A stretch of 64,000 nt of DNA from Lachnospiraceae bacterium UBA1818 (GCA_904419285.1 CAJFQZ010000017.1:27292-91291), one strand, 5' to 3'. Positions 48,604 through 57,931 are shown, counted from the stretch's first letter. Program-made: numbers and translations. Notes: generated from the sequence alone by a model not told the origin.

Positions 48604-49284
48604 ATGAAAGCGATCCGATCAATAAGAACAAAATATTTCCCTGAACTTTCCGACAGGCTTCTCTTTCTGTGCGGCTTCCTTATGCTGTGCAGTGAGATCT
48701 GGAAGCAGTATGTCCTCACCTTCGTCCTGGGCGGCGGGTCTTATAACTGGTGGTATTTTCCCTTCCAGCTCTGCAGCATCCCCATGTACATCCTGCTCGC
48801 TTACCCCTGGCTCCGCAGACCGTTCGTCCGCCGCATCCTGCTCACCTTTCTCATGAGCTATACCCTTCTGGGCGGCATCGCCGTGTTCGCGGACACCAGC
48901 GGCCTTCACTACTCTTACGCTCCGCTGACCGTACACTCCTATGTATGGCACTGTCTTCTGATCCTGCTGGGGATCATCTGCGGTTTTATCTATTTTCGTT
49001 TCTTTCGAAACAAAAATACCCTGCGTGCCTTTGCAGGCAGCACAGGGCTGTATCTTCTCTGCTGTGCAGCGGCAGAAGGGTTCAATCTGTCCTTCGACCG
49101 CTTCGGAGAAATAAATATGTTCTACATCAATCCGGACTATCAGATGCAGCAGATCGTATTCCACGGACTGTCACTTGTAATCGGCAATCAGCCTGCTATC
49201 CTGCTGTATATCGCCGCCACAGTCTTCGGCGCTTTCCTCCTGCTGCTGCTCTGGAGACTGATCTTCGCCTTCCTCCCCCGCTGA
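48604..49284 (+). CDS. TMEM164/YwaF-family integral membrane protein
   Basis: 226 residues, about six to seven membrane helices. The pattern of the first half (KYFPELSDRLLFLCGFLMLC, WWYFPFQLCSIPMYIL) and the long hydrophobic segments fit the YwaF/TMEM164 family (TIGR02206-like). Function unknown. Its 3' end overlaps the converging gene by 114 bases, coding on both strands. Confidence 0.75.
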   Translation: MKAIRSIRTKYFPELSDRLLFLCGFLMLCSEIWKQYVLTFVLGGGSYNWWYFPFQLCSIPMYILLAYPWLRRPFVRRILLTFLMSYTLLGGIAVFADTSGLHYSYAPLTVHSYVWHCLLILLGIICGFIYFRFFRNKNTLRAFAGSTGLYLLCCAAAEGFNLSFDRFGEINMFYINPDYQMQQIVFHGLSLVIGNQPAILLYIAATVFGAFLLLLLWRLIFAFLPR

Positions 49285-50163
49285 GTCTTCCTCTGCGATC
49301 CGGAGGAAATCCCGGTCCGCCCTTTTCCTGCGGGGAACAAACCGTCCCACCAGTCTCCCTCTTCCCCGGTTCTTCACATAGAAGAAGCCGATGACTGAGA
49401 AGAGAAATGCGCCGATAAAATTCACGATCAGGTCTTCCATCGTATCGATCAGCCCGATATCCAGGTATCCTCCGAGGCCGAGTTCTCTGCCGTTCACAGC
49501 AGTCTCCCTGATCCCGTCCAGCACATAAGGCACATTACGTCCTGCCGGATCCAGCATCACAGACCGGATCGTATGGATGACCGTATCCTTCTGCATATCA
49601 TATCCGATGATCTGATCCATCCCGAATTCAAAGAATTCCCACAGCACGCCGATCGTCATAGAGAAACAGAATGCAACGATCGCCGTAAACAGAGGCGACA
49701 GATTGAACACCATCTTCTCGCTGCGGTTCAGAAGATCCACAAGAGAAAAGCCGATCGCCGCGGCAAGGAACCCGTTCAGAGTGTGGAGCACAGTGTCCCA
49801 GAAGGGAAACATCAGGTAGAATTCACTGATCTCTCCGAGGATCTCCGCCGCAAATATAAAGACCAGGATGATGATCTCCAGGGTGGTCGGCAGTTCCACC
49901 TTGAATGTCACCTGTACGAAGCTTGGCGCCACAAGAAGCACCAGGGTCAGCACGCAGAGGAACACATTCTCATAATTCCGGTTCAGGAGCTGCAGCACCA
50001 TCATCACAATGACAAGAAACCGCAGGACAAAATACACGATAAACGAGCTCCTGTGTTCCCGCAGTTCCATATACATCGCTTTTCCCATATTCTTAAACCG
50101 GCTGTTCTTCTTCCTGTCTTTCATTCTTCTCCTCACATTCTGTCTGTACTGCAGATTCAGCAT
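49171..50163 (-). CDS. Multi-span membrane protein of unknown function
   Basis: 330 residues with about seven membrane helices (VYFVLRFLVIVMMVLQLLNR, LEIIILVFIFAAEILGEISE, WDTVLHTLNGFLAAAIGFSL, TIGVLWEFFEFGMDQIIGYD, FIGAFLFSVIGFFYV). The WDTVLHTLNGF and WEFFEFG..D pattern recalls YjdF/DUF2238-like membrane proteins, which I cannot confirm. The last 55 residues are acidic and Gln-rich and are the part encoded opposite the neighbour gene. Last of the run from the MutS-like gene. Confidence 0.7.
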   Translation of the reverse strand: MLNLQYRQNVRRRMKDRKKNSRFKNMGKAMYMELREHRSSFIVYFVLRFLVIVMMVLQLLNRNYENVFLCVLTLVLLVAPSFVQVTFKVELPTTLEIIILVFIFAAEILGEISEFYLMFPFWDTVLHTLNGFLAAAIGFSLVDLLNRSEKMVFNLSPLFTAIVAFCFSMTIGVLWEFFEFGMDQIIGYDMQKDTVIHTIRSVMLDPAGRNVPYVLDGIRETAVNGRELGLGGYLDIGLIDTMEDLIVNFIGAFLFSVIGFFYVKNRGRGRLVGRFVPRRKRADRDFLRIAEEDSAGEEGEDQSPEQQQEESAEDCGGDIQQDSRLIADYK

Positions 50164-50194
50164 GAACAGCGCCCCGCAGCCGGGCGCATTCTCC

Positions 50195-50794
50195 TCAGAG
50201 CGCCCCCAGTTCTTTCAGTGTCTCATACACTTTGGATACGGGAAGCCCTACCACATTATAGTAGTCCCCTTCGATCTTCTCAATATATGCGGCGAATCTG
50301 CCCTGTATTCCGTAGGCGCCCGCCTTATCCATCGGCTCGCCGGTAGCGATGTACGCCCGGATCTCGTTTTCCGTCATGGGATTTACAAATACCCTGGTCC
50401 CCACCGCATAACTGCAGACTTCCTTGTCTCCATTTCTCCCGTAGGTCAGGAATGCCGCTCCGGTATAAACATCGTGGGATCTCCCCTGGAGCGCCTTCAG
50501 CATCCGCTCCGCATCAGCTTCATCCTTCGGTTTCCCGAGAATTTCCCCGTCGAGAACAACGACAGTATCCGCTCCGATCACGATGAGATCTTTTTCCTGG
50601 GTATCTGCCGCTCCCAGCTCTTCCGCCACATTTTCCGCTTTCATGAGCGCCAGCTCCTTCACGATCGCAGCGGGATCAAGGCTGTAATAGACTTCTTCTT
50701 TGCCGCTCACCTTTACTTCAAACTCCACGCCGATCTGTTCCAGAAGTTCGCGCCTCCTGGGCGATGCAGAGCCGAGTATGATCCTCTTCTTCAT
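50195..50794 (-). CDS. maf: Maf-like nucleoside triphosphate pyrophosphatase
   Basis: 199 residues: MKKRIILGSASPRRRELLEQ (Maf N-terminal motif), LIVIGADTVVVLDGEILGKP and GDYYNVVGLPVSKVYETL. Maf proteins hydrolyse non-canonical or d/UTP nucleotides and affect septation. The ATG at 50794 overlaps the peptidase stop (ATGA); the frame extends further upstream but without family likeness. Confidence 0.95.
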   Translation of the reverse strand: MKKRIILGSASPRRRELLEQIGVEFEVKVSGKEEVYYSLDPAAIVKELALMKAENVAEELGAADTQEKDLIVIGADTVVVLDGEILGKPKDEADAERMLKALQGRSHDVYTGAAFLTYGRNGDKEVCSYAVGTRVFVNPMTENEIRAYIATGEPMDKAGAYGIQGRFAAYIEKIEGDYYNVVGLPVSKVYETLKELGAL

Positions 50795-52056
50795 CGGAAT
50801 TCCTCCCATGCCTTTTCCAGCAGTTCCTGCTCTGATACCAGCCGGTATGCACCTGCCGCCATGCACTCCGCCGCATAGAGCATCCCTTTCTGTCCGATGC
50901 TCATTCCCGCCTGCGCCGTGGCCGCCCAGTGGTGGAGCGGCGTTCCCCTGCACATGGCCGCAGCGCTGAGCATCACTGTGGGTACTGTGTGGCTGACATC
51001 CGACACATCTGTTCCGATGGCCAGCGGGACCGGCTGATCCTCCAGCGGCTCCAGCCCGGTAAAATATACGCCTCCGTTCTCAAATCCCGCCGCTTCGGAT
51101 ATCTCCGCCGCAAACTTCAGCTCTTCCTCCGTATAGGAAGGCGCCGGGATTCTGCACATCTCTTCATAAAAGGTCTCGGCCAGCACCCGGTTCACCTTCA
51201 TTTCCTTATTGCAGGTCACGCGCTCGATCTCGACTCTCGTTCCGGTCATGAGCGCCGCGCCCCGGGCGCAGTTGTCCACCCGCTCCGAGGCGTCCTCCGT
51301 CCTCTCCCACTTGGAAGAACGGATAAAGTAGTTCGTAGATGCATACGCCGGCACGATATTCGCAGGTCCGTCTGTATTCGTATAAGTATAGTGCATCCGC
51401 ACATCATCCGCAACATGTTCGCGGAGATAATTCACACCGACATTCATCAGCTCCGCCGCGTCGAGAGCGCTCCTCCCCATCTCCGGATGCTTAGAAGCAT
51501 GCGCTGCCGTCCCATAAAACTTATAGTTCTTGATGTCCTGCGCCTGCCAGATATCATAGCTCACCCGGTTCCGATCGAAAGGATGCCATGTAACGGCTGC
51601 CGAGAGATCATCGAACACCCCTTCTGCATTCATCCGGATCTTGCCGATCACCGTCTCTTCGGCCGGACACCCGTAGACTCTGACTGTTCCACTGAGCCCC
51701 TCTTTCTCCATCCGTTCCTTCAGAGCACAGGCAGCGCCTGCACACGCTGTGCCCAGCAGGTTGTGGCCGCAGCCATGCCCCGGACCGCCCGAAGGTCTTC
51801 TTGCGCTGCACACCTCCTGCCCCATTCCCGGAAGCGCATCATACTCTGCAAGGAATCCGATGATCGGTTTTCCCTGTCCCCACTGGGCAAGAAACGCCGT
51901 CTCAAATCCGGCGATTCCCCAGCTGAGCGCAAATCCCTCTTCCTCAAGGAACGCTGCCAGAGCGCGGGAGGACTGCACCTCCTGCTCCGATATCTCCGGA
52001 TGTCTGAAAATATAATCCGCTGTCTCCTTCATCTTTTTCTCAATTTCCGCTCTCAT
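50791..52056 (-). CDS. M20-family amidohydrolase (AbgB-like)
   Basis: 421 residues. Metal-site segments GFLAEYDALPGMGQEVC, GPGHGCGHNLLGTACAGAA, CPAEETVIGK and GTAAHASKHPEMGRSALDA are as in p-aminobenzoyl-glutamate hydrolase subunit B and related M20D deacylases. Cytosolic. Natural substrate not determinable. Followed by maf with a 4-base overlap. Confidence 0.9.
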   Translation of the reverse strand: MRAEIEKKMKETADYIFRHPEISEQEVQSSRALAAFLEEEGFALSWGIAGFETAFLAQWGQGKPIIGFLAEYDALPGMGQEVCSARRPSGGPGHGCGHNLLGTACAGAACALKERMEKEGLSGTVRVYGCPAEETVIGKIRMNAEGVFDDLSAAVTWHPFDRNRVSYDIWQAQDIKNYKFYGTAAHASKHPEMGRSALDAAELMNVGVNYLREHVADDVRMHYTYTNTDGPANIVPAYASTNYFIRSSKWERTEDASERVDNCARGAALMTGTRVEIERVTCNKEMKVNRVLAETFYEEMCRIPAPSYTEEELKFAAEISEAAGFENGGVYFTGLEPLEDQPVPLAIGTDVSDVSHTVPTVMLSAAAMCRGTPLHHWAATAQAGMSIGQKGMLYAAECMAAGAYRLVSEQELLEKAWEEFR

Positions 52057-52071
52057 AAAACAGACTCTCCT

Positions 52072-52887
52072 TTACAGCTTTCTGAAAAACGGTTTTCTCT
52101 TCTCAAATACCGTATAATACCGGAACCCGCAGTCCTTAAGGATCTCCTCCGCCTTGTCAAAATCATAGGCGACGTGTTCCGGGCAGTGCGCATCCGCTCC
52201 CACGGTTATGATCTCTCCGCCCAGCTCCCGATACCTTCTGATGATATCCGGATGGGGGTTGCAGAATCCCAGGCCGTATTTGAACCCGCCCGTATTCAGC
52301 TCGATTCCCTTTCCCATCTGCAGCACTTTCTTCAGCACTGCGTCGATCTCGTCCGCGAACTCATCATAGGAATATTCTTCCGCCCGCTTTCTCCCGTAGC
52401 GCACCACATAATCAATATGGCCGAGCACGTCAAAATCCTGCACTTTCTCCAGATTCTCAAGCGTCAGGCGGAACATCTCTCCGTATACCTCCCGGTCCGT
52501 CCTTCCTTCAAACACTTCCCCGTAATACGGATCCTTCCCGTTCATCAGATGGACAGAGCCGATGACAAAGTCGAAGGGGTATTTAGGGACAAAGTCACTG
52601 TAAAATCCGCCCAGATGAGGCTGGAGCCCGATTTCGATCCCGGTACGCACAGCGATCCGCCCGGCATATTCTTCCCGCACTTCTGCGAGCGCCGGGAAAT
52701 AGTCCTCCGGATCAAAGAGGAACACTGTTCCCTCCACATCGGGCACCGGAGGATAGTCCTTGTCATAATGGTCTGTAATACAGATCTCTGTGAGCCCTTC
52801 TGCCAGCGCGGCCTCGACCATGTCACGCACCGGCGCTTCACTGTCTGTTGAAAACTCTGTATGCATATGGCAGTCACATCTTATCAT
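52072..52887 (-). CDS. PHP-type histidinol-phosphatase-like protein
   Basis: 271 residues. PHP metal motifs: CDCHMHTEFSTDSEAPVRDM, ICITDHYDKDYP, VIGSVHLMNG, DVLGHIDYVVRYG and ITVGADAHCPEHV, the layout of HisK/YtvP-type histidinol phosphate phosphatases. No other his gene lies nearby, so another phosphate ester is possible. Between the MutS-like gene and the M20 peptidase on the same strand. Confidence 0.85.
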   Translation of the reverse strand: MIRCDCHMHTEFSTDSEAPVRDMVEAALAEGLTEICITDHYDKDYPPVPDVEGTVFLFDPEDYFPALAEVREEYAGRIAVRTGIEIGLQPHLGGFYSDFVPKYPFDFVIGSVHLMNGKDPYYGEVFEGRTDREVYGEMFRLTLENLEKVQDFDVLGHIDYVVRYGRKRAEEYSYDEFADEIDAVLKKVLQMGKGIELNTGGFKYGLGFCNPHPDIIRRYRELGGEIITVGADAHCPEHVAYDFDKAEEILKDCGFRYYTVFEKRKPFFRKL

Positions 52888-52974
52888 AATATTGTTCCTC
52901 CCGCTGTTTTCTCCTGTTATTATATCAGAAGTATCAGAGAAATCCAGCCCGGATCTTACTTCAGAAAAGGGAGA

Positions 52975-52999
52975 CCGCCGGCAGAATCCCTGCCGGCGG
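52975..52999 (-). terminator. GC-rich hairpin after the MutS-like gene
   Basis: CCGCCGGCAG (52975-52984) pairs with CTGCCGGCGG (52990-52999), loop of 5, 18 bases past the stop. The T run on the minus strand is weak. Confidence 0.55.
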
Positions 53000-53017
53000 C
53001 ATTATTTTCCCGTCATA

Positions 53018-54640
53018 TTATTTCCCGGCCGCCTTCAGTATCTCGTCCGGGAAGCCCGCGATCCTCAGAAGCGCGATCGCATTCTGGGAGGTCGCAGGGC
53101 CCGGCATCAGCTTATAGCTGAACGCGACGTCATTCTCTCCCATTTCCTCACTGAAATGACAGTTGATATAGGAATCTTTCAGCAGCTCTGTCAGCTCCTT
53201 GTCGTGGGTTGCCACCAGGGCGATGCAGTTCTTATCCGAAATGTACTCAAGGATCGCCTTGGAAGCTCGGATCCGTTCGCCCGTGTTCGTACCCCGCAGG
53301 ATCTCATCGATCGCACAGAACGTCATTTTCTCTTCATTCAGACTGTCCAGGATGCGCTTCAGATACCGGATCTCCCGGATAAAATAGCTTTCTCCTTCCA
53401 TCAGATCATCCTTCACCGCCATGGAAGTAAGGACCTGCACCCGGGGCATGCTCATCTTCCTCGCAGCGCAGGTATTCAGCGACTGAGCAAGAACAGCATT
53501 GACCGCCGCAGCTTTGATGAAGGTGGACTTGCCCGAAGCGTTGGAACCTGTGATCAGACAGCCTCTGTCCAGAGTCAGTGAATTTTCCACCGGGTCAGAC
53601 AGGAGCGGATGATAGATGTCTTCCATCTCGATCTCCTTTCCCGTCTCTTCTTCCGGCGTACAGTACCAGGGCAGGCTCCTTCGGAAAGATGCCGTGCTGA
53701 CTGCCGCATCGATCTCCCCGATCATCCGGTATACTTCCAGATAGTCCCGGGACCGCTCGCTCAGAAGGCTCACGATTTTATTGTAGGTCGTGACCTGCCA
53801 GAGGGTGATCCCCAGCACATAGTCGGAGAGGATTCCCAGCGGGTCTCCTGAAGTCACATTCATTTTCTGGGTCTGAAGGAGTTTTGACCGTCTGATGACC
53901 CCCGAGAAACTTTTAATCTGGCTCTCCAGTTCAGGGTAAAGCTCCGCAACTTCTTTCCTTGCGGCAAGCTTTCTTCCAATCTCGAGAAGCTGCACTGCAG
54001 GCCCGCTCAGCGCAAGCTCCACCTCATACTTCATCTTGATCACCATATACAGAACAAGGTTCACTCCGCACACTACCGCCGGAAAGAGCAGCGCGCTGTC
54101 GCCCGGGATCACAAGAGCCGCGATGACCGATACGAGAAGAAGTATCTGAAGCAGACGGTACACCCAGGCATTCCGCATGCGGTATTCTTCGATCGAATCC
54201 ATATAGGAAGGGATATGATACGACGCAGAAGATTTTCCCATATCGCACAGCAGATCCTCCACGGATTCCCTCAGCCGTTCATCTCTGTCAAAGGCTTCCA
54301 CCCGCTTTTCGAACAATGCGCGCTCCTCCGGATCCATCCCGTTCTTTCTGAGCCGCCAGTACAGGATCTCTTCTCCCGCGGAGGTATCACACTGGTTGAT
54401 CCGGTCGAAGACCTGATCCATGGACAGATCATTCCATGTAACGTCATCTACACTGATCTCCTCCGGATACAGATCGCAGAAATTCCTCCTGTTCTCGTTC
54501 CACTCCCCCGCTTTCGGGATCCTGCCGAATTTTTCACGGATATAGCTCTTCCGTCTGCGCTTCATATCCCGCCAGGAGATAAAAGAAATGATCTGCACAA
54601 AAATGAACAGGACAAGTACTGTAAGAACTGCCACCAGCAT
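53018..54640 (-). CDS. Membrane-anchored MutS-related ATPase
   Basis: 540 residues. The C-terminal half is a MutS core and ATPase: CLITGSNASGKSTFIKAAAV (Walker A), MTFCAIDEILRGTNTGERIR (Walker B and following), VATHDKEL. The mismatch-recognition domain of MutS is absent. Unusual: a hydrophobic N-terminal helix (MLVAVLTVLVLFIFVQIISF) and two more predicted spans near residues 165-205 (ILLLVSVIAALVI, LLFPAVVCGVNLVLYMVI). Thus it probably sits at the membrane and is unlikely to be a classical mismatch-repair protein. Family members of this type are common in Clostridia and uncharacterised as far as I know. Confidence 0.85.
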   Translation of the reverse strand: MLVAVLTVLVLFIFVQIISFISWRDMKRRRKSYIREKFGRIPKAGEWNENRRNFCDLYPEEISVDDVTWNDLSMDQVFDRINQCDTSAGEEILYWRLRKNGMDPEERALFEKRVEAFDRDERLRESVEDLLCDMGKSSASYHIPSYMDSIEEYRMRNAWVYRLLQILLLVSVIAALVIPGDSALLFPAVVCGVNLVLYMVIKMKYEVELALSGPAVQLLEIGRKLAARKEVAELYPELESQIKSFSGVIRRSKLLQTQKMNVTSGDPLGILSDYVLGITLWQVTTYNKIVSLLSERSRDYLEVYRMIGEIDAAVSTASFRRSLPWYCTPEEETGKEIEMEDIYHPLLSDPVENSLTLDRGCLITGSNASGKSTFIKAAAVNAVLAQSLNTCAARKMSMPRVQVLTSMAVKDDLMEGESYFIREIRYLKRILDSLNEEKMTFCAIDEILRGTNTGERIRASKAILEYISDKNCIALVATHDKELTELLKDSYINCHFSEEMGENDVAFSYKLMPGPATSQNAIALLRIAGFPDEILKAAGK

Positions 54641-54838
54641 AAAGGCCGCCTCCCTTTTGTATTATGTTGTTAATACAATAATATAGCTGTCCGGAAATGT
54701 CAATGACAGATTCCTGCTATCATAAATTTTCATGAATAGTCCCGGCCCTCCGCGGACAGCCTATAGTATACCGCACGATGGCCTGCCGATGCGCCGGTCA
54801 TTGTACAGGATTATTTTATCTGAAAGGGGATTACCAGA

Positions 54839-55270
54839 ATGGACGAACAGACCAGAAAACTTTTGGAAGAATGCAGCTCCGGATGCAAAATGGCGGTAAA
54901 CAGCATGGAGCAGGTCAGTGAATATATCAAAGATACGAAGCTTAAAGAGCTGGCAGACTCGTTTACAGAAAAGCACAGAGAACTGGAAGCAGAGACTGCG
55001 GCGCTTCTCAACGATGCAGGAAATGATGAAAAAGCCCCCGGCGCGGCTGCCAGTACGTTTGCCTGGTTTACAACAGAGATCAAGCTTGCAGTGAACAGCG
55101 ATAACACACACATCGCCAAGCTTCTCATGGACGGCTGCAATATGGGCATCAAGACCCTGGGCGAAAAACTTCATCAGTACTCCCAGGCAGACAAAAGCGC
55201 CGTCGTTCTTACACACCGGATCATAAAAGAAAACGAAGATATGATGAAAAAGCTTCAGGAATTTCTCTGA
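54839..55270 (+). CDS. Ferritin-like helical-bundle protein of unknown function
   Basis: 143 residues, almost all helical: MDEQTRKLLEECSSGCKMAV, LKELADSFTEKHRELEAETA, NSDNTHIAKLLMDGCNMGIK. The four-helix pattern with Glu/His spacing recalls DUF2383-type ferritin-like proteins, but metal ligands are not certain. AAAGGGG lies about 10 bases before the ATG. Next to an SOD remnant, which would fit an oxidative-stress pair. Confidence 0.7.
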   Translation: MDEQTRKLLEECSSGCKMAVNSMEQVSEYIKDTKLKELADSFTEKHRELEAETAALLNDAGNDEKAPGAAASTFAWFTTEIKLAVNSDNTHIAKLLMDGCNMGIKTLGEKLHQYSQADKSAVVLTHRIIKENEDMMKKLQEFL

Positions 55271-55311
55271 GTCTGCTGTCATACAATGATAGAAAACTCC
55301 GAGGATCATCT

Positions 55312-55641
55312 ATGAACAGCTGCTATCCTTTTGTCAACACACCGCTGCCATATGCGTACGACGCTCTCGAACCTTATATCGACGAGGAGACGATGCATCT
55401 GCATCACGACCGCCACCTTCAGACATATATTGACAATCTGAATGCATTTCTTGAAGAAAACCCGTCGCTCCAGAAATTTTCCCTGGAGGAACTGCTGTCC
55501 ACGTGGCGGCGTCTCCCCTGTCATCTCCAGGCGCCCCTCCGGCACAATGCAGGAGGGGTGTTCAATCACCGCTTCTACTTCGACAGCATGAAGCCGCCGG
55601 GCACGCCCTGCTCTTCTCCCAGCTGTTATCGCCCACCTTGA
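55312..55641 (+). pseudogene. Fe/Mn superoxide dismutase, truncated
   Basis: 109 residues where intact enzymes have about 200. The N-terminal part is typical: PLPYAYDALEPYIDEETMHL, HHDRHLQTYIDNLNAFLEEN, then HNAGGVFNHRFYFDSMKPPG. After that the family likeness stops and the frame ends GTPCSSPSCYRPP. The DVWEHAYY region with the remaining metal ligands is missing. In the +1 frame a short stretch, PAVIAHLERAVQF, may be the next piece, suggesting a frameshift followed by a large deletion. Not functional as written. Confidence 0.8.
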
Positions 55642-55736
55642 ACGGGCAGTACAATTTCCCGGCCAGCATTCGCTCCTTCTCTGTCATCCTCTGCTTCTGC
55701 TCCTTTTCCATGAACTCTTTTCGTTATGGTACCTTC

Positions 55737-56723
55737 TCACAGGATCTCCTCAATCTTCTTCAGTTCCTCCTCCGTAAACTCCAGATTCTCGATCGCCTTC
55801 ACATTATCAAGCACCTGCTGGGGTCTCGATGCTCCCACCAGCACGCTTGTCACGATCCCGTCACGCAGCACCCAGCTCAGAGCCATCTCCGCAAGCGTCT
55901 GTCCCCGGCCTGCGGCAATGCCGTTCAGGCTCCGGATCTGCTGCAGCCTTTCTTCTGTCAGAGCCCCTTCCTTGAGGAAACGTCCGTCAGTACGGATCCT
56001 GCTGTCCTCCGGGATCCCGTTCAGATACCGGTTCGTCAGAAGTCCCTGAGCCAGAGGGCTGAAGGCGATAATGCCCTTTTTCAGTTCCGCCGCTGTGCTT
56101 TTCAGCCCGTTTTCCTCGATTGTGCGGTCGAAGATCGAGTACCGGTTCTGATTGATGATAAACGGGCAGTGCATTTCATCCAGGATCTCCTCCGCCTTTC
56201 TCAGCGCAGGGCCATCGTAATTGGAAAGTCCCACATAGAGCGCCTTGCCCGACCGGACCGCCTGAGCCAGCGCTCCCATAGTCTCCTCCAGCGGTGTCTC
56301 CGGATCCATCCTGTGATGATAGAAGATATCCACATATTCCAGCCCCATCCGCTTCAGGCTCTGATCAAGGCTGGCCAGCAGATACTTCCTGCTGCCCCAG
56401 TTTCCATATGGCCCCTCCCACATGTCATAGCCCGCCTTGGTACTGATGATGAGTTCATCCCGGTACTGCCCCAGATCTTCCTTTAAGATCCTGCCGAAAT
56501 TCTTCTCCGCGCTCCCGGGTTCCGGACCATAGTTGTTGGCAAGGTCAAAATGAGTGATCCCATTGTCAAACGCAGTGAAACAAATCTGTCGCATATTCTC
56601 AAAGTTCCCCGTATCCCCAAAATTATGCCAGAGTCCCAGGGAGACTGCAGGCAGTTTGAGTCCGCTCGCCCCGCAGCGGTTGTAAAGCATTTTCTCGTAT
56701 CTTTTATCTGATGCAGTATACAT
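55737..56723 (-). CDS. Aldo/keto reductase (YghZ/Gpr-like)
   Basis: 328 residues: NRCGASGLKLPAVSLGLWHN, THFDLANNYGPEPGSAEKNF, YVDIFYHHRMDPETPLEETM (catalytic His), and GASRPQQVLDNVKAIENLEF (NADPH binding). Closest in layout to L-glyceraldehyde-3-phosphate or methylglyoxal reductases. The ATG at 56723 has AGGAGGATAAGGAT upstream; the frame to 56777 is longer but has no site. Confidence 0.92.
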   Translation of the reverse strand: MYTASDKRYEKMLYNRCGASGLKLPAVSLGLWHNFGDTGNFENMRQICFTAFDNGITHFDLANNYGPEPGSAEKNFGRILKEDLGQYRDELIISTKAGYDMWEGPYGNWGSRKYLLASLDQSLKRMGLEYVDIFYHHRMDPETPLEETMGALAQAVRSGKALYVGLSNYDGPALRKAEEILDEMHCPFIINQNRYSIFDRTIEENGLKSTAAELKKGIIAFSPLAQGLLTNRYLNGIPEDSRIRTDGRFLKEGALTEERLQQIRSLNGIAAGRGQTLAEMALSWVLRDGIVTSVLVGASRPQQVLDNVKAIENLEFTEEELKKIEEIL

Positions 56724-56773
56724 ATCCTTATCCTCCTGAATTCTAAAAACACCTGTACTGACAGCCTGCACTG

Positions 56774-57133
56774 TCATCTTACCTCTGCTCCGAACGGCAT
56801 CAGAGCAAGTTTCGCCAGCTTAAAGTGCTGAAGCCCGAACGGGATCCCGATCACCGTGATGCACAGGACACATCCAAACGCAAGATGCTCGATCGCCAGC
56901 GGCAGTCCGGACACGATGATCCAGATCACATTCAGCAGAAGCGACCCTGCGCCACCCCCATAGACGACATCTTTCCCGAACGGGAAGAAGCTCAGGGATG
57001 CAAACTTAAAGCACTGCATCCCCACCGGAATCCCGATGATCGTAATACACCACAGACAGCCGGCAAGGCACCAGCTCAGTCCGCTGATCATTCCTCCGCA
57101 GAGAAACCACAGCAGATTCCCCAGACATCCCAT
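56774..57133 (-). CDS. YccF-domain inner membrane protein
   Basis: 119 residues with two YccF units: WCLAGCLWCITIIGIPVGMQ, FKFASLSFFPFGKDV, then EHLAFGCVLCITVIGIPFGL, FKLAKLALMPFGAEV. Small membrane protein of unknown role. Three bases after yaaA. Confidence 0.9.
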   Translation of the reverse strand: MGCLGNLLWFLCGGMISGLSWCLAGCLWCITIIGIPVGMQCFKFASLSFFPFGKDVVYGGGAGSLLLNVIWIIVSGLPLAIEHLAFGCVLCITVIGIPFGLQHFKLAKLALMPFGAEVR

Positions 57134-57136
57134 ACT

Positions 57137-57931
57137 CTATCCCTCCTGTTTCAGAAATACATATTCTTTCTCTGTTGACAGTTCTTCTGCAAAACGGTAA
57201 CCCAGCCGGTCGAATCCTTTGATCTTATCCGGTTCCTCCGCCTGAAGTTCTGCAAGATATCTAACCATCTCGCCCCGCGCCATTTTTGCATATGTACCTT
57301 TCTGCTTCACCTTTCTGTCCACAAGCTCCCCGAAGGTCACAGTGATGAAAGCATCCTCCGGCTGAATATATTTCTCAATGCACCTGGAATACTCTTTCGA
57401 CGCCAGATTCACGATCACTGCGCCCTTGCGGCTTTCTCCATCCGTCCCTCTTCCGCAGAGCGGATCTCCGGTATCGTCGCGCACCACTTCCCGGTACAGC
57501 TTCCCGCCCCAGAACCGGTACAGATCCCCGGCATCCGACGCTTTCGCCTGCATCTCCAGACGGTACGGCACAACGCCGTCAAAGGGCTTCAGCACGCCAT
57601 AGAATCCCGACAGGATCCTAAGGTGCTCCTGGATGTATTCTGACTCTTCAGCTCCGAACACAGCCGGCGCCATATACTGATACTGGATCCCTTCATAGGC
57701 AGTCACTGCCGGCGTCAGGTTCCGGGTCAGATCCATCTCCTGAAAGCGCCTGTAGTTCTGCTCCGCAATCTTGTCATTGCACTTCCAGAGTGCCTTGGCC
57801 TCTGCATAGGACAGCCGCCGCATCCAGTCCATGAGCTGCTCTGTTTCCTTCAGAAACACCGGGAGCCCTGCAGGCGCAAGTGTATCTGTGTCAACATTCA
57901 TTTTCTTTGCCGGCGAAATAATGATCCTCAT
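57137..57931 (-). CDS. yaaA: Peroxide stress protein YaaA (DUF328)
   Basis: 264 residues: MRIIISPAKKMNVDTDTLAP, YEGIQYQYMAPAVFGAEESE, GFYGVLKPFDGVVPYRLEMQ, SKEYSRCIEKY and KAKGTYAKMARGEMV-like end, as in YaaA proteins that lower free iron during peroxide stress. Overlaps the HAD gene stop by 4 bases. Confidence 0.94.
   Translation of the reverse strand: MRIIISPAKKMNVDTDTLAPAGLPVFLKETEQLMDWMRRLSYAEAKALWKCNDKIAEQNYRRFQEMDLTRNLTPAVTAYEGIQYQYMAPAVFGAEESEYIQEHLRILSGFYGVLKPFDGVVPYRLEMQAKASDAGDLYRFWGGKLYREVVRDDTGDPLCGRGTDGESRKGAVIVNLASKEYSRCIEKYIQPEDAFITVTFGELVDRKVKQKGTYAKMARGEMVRYLAELQAEEPDKIKGFDRLGYRFAEELSTEKEYVFLKQEG

Noticed and set aside
50929..52851. 640-codon plus-strand frame opposite the M20 peptidase and PHP genes
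   Set aside because: Antisense shadow spanning two certain genes; no start signal.
54761..55309. 182-codon minus-strand frame opposite the ferritin-like gene
   Set aside because: The plus-strand gene has a ribosome site and typical helical composition; the antisense frame is Cys/Phe-rich with no likeness.
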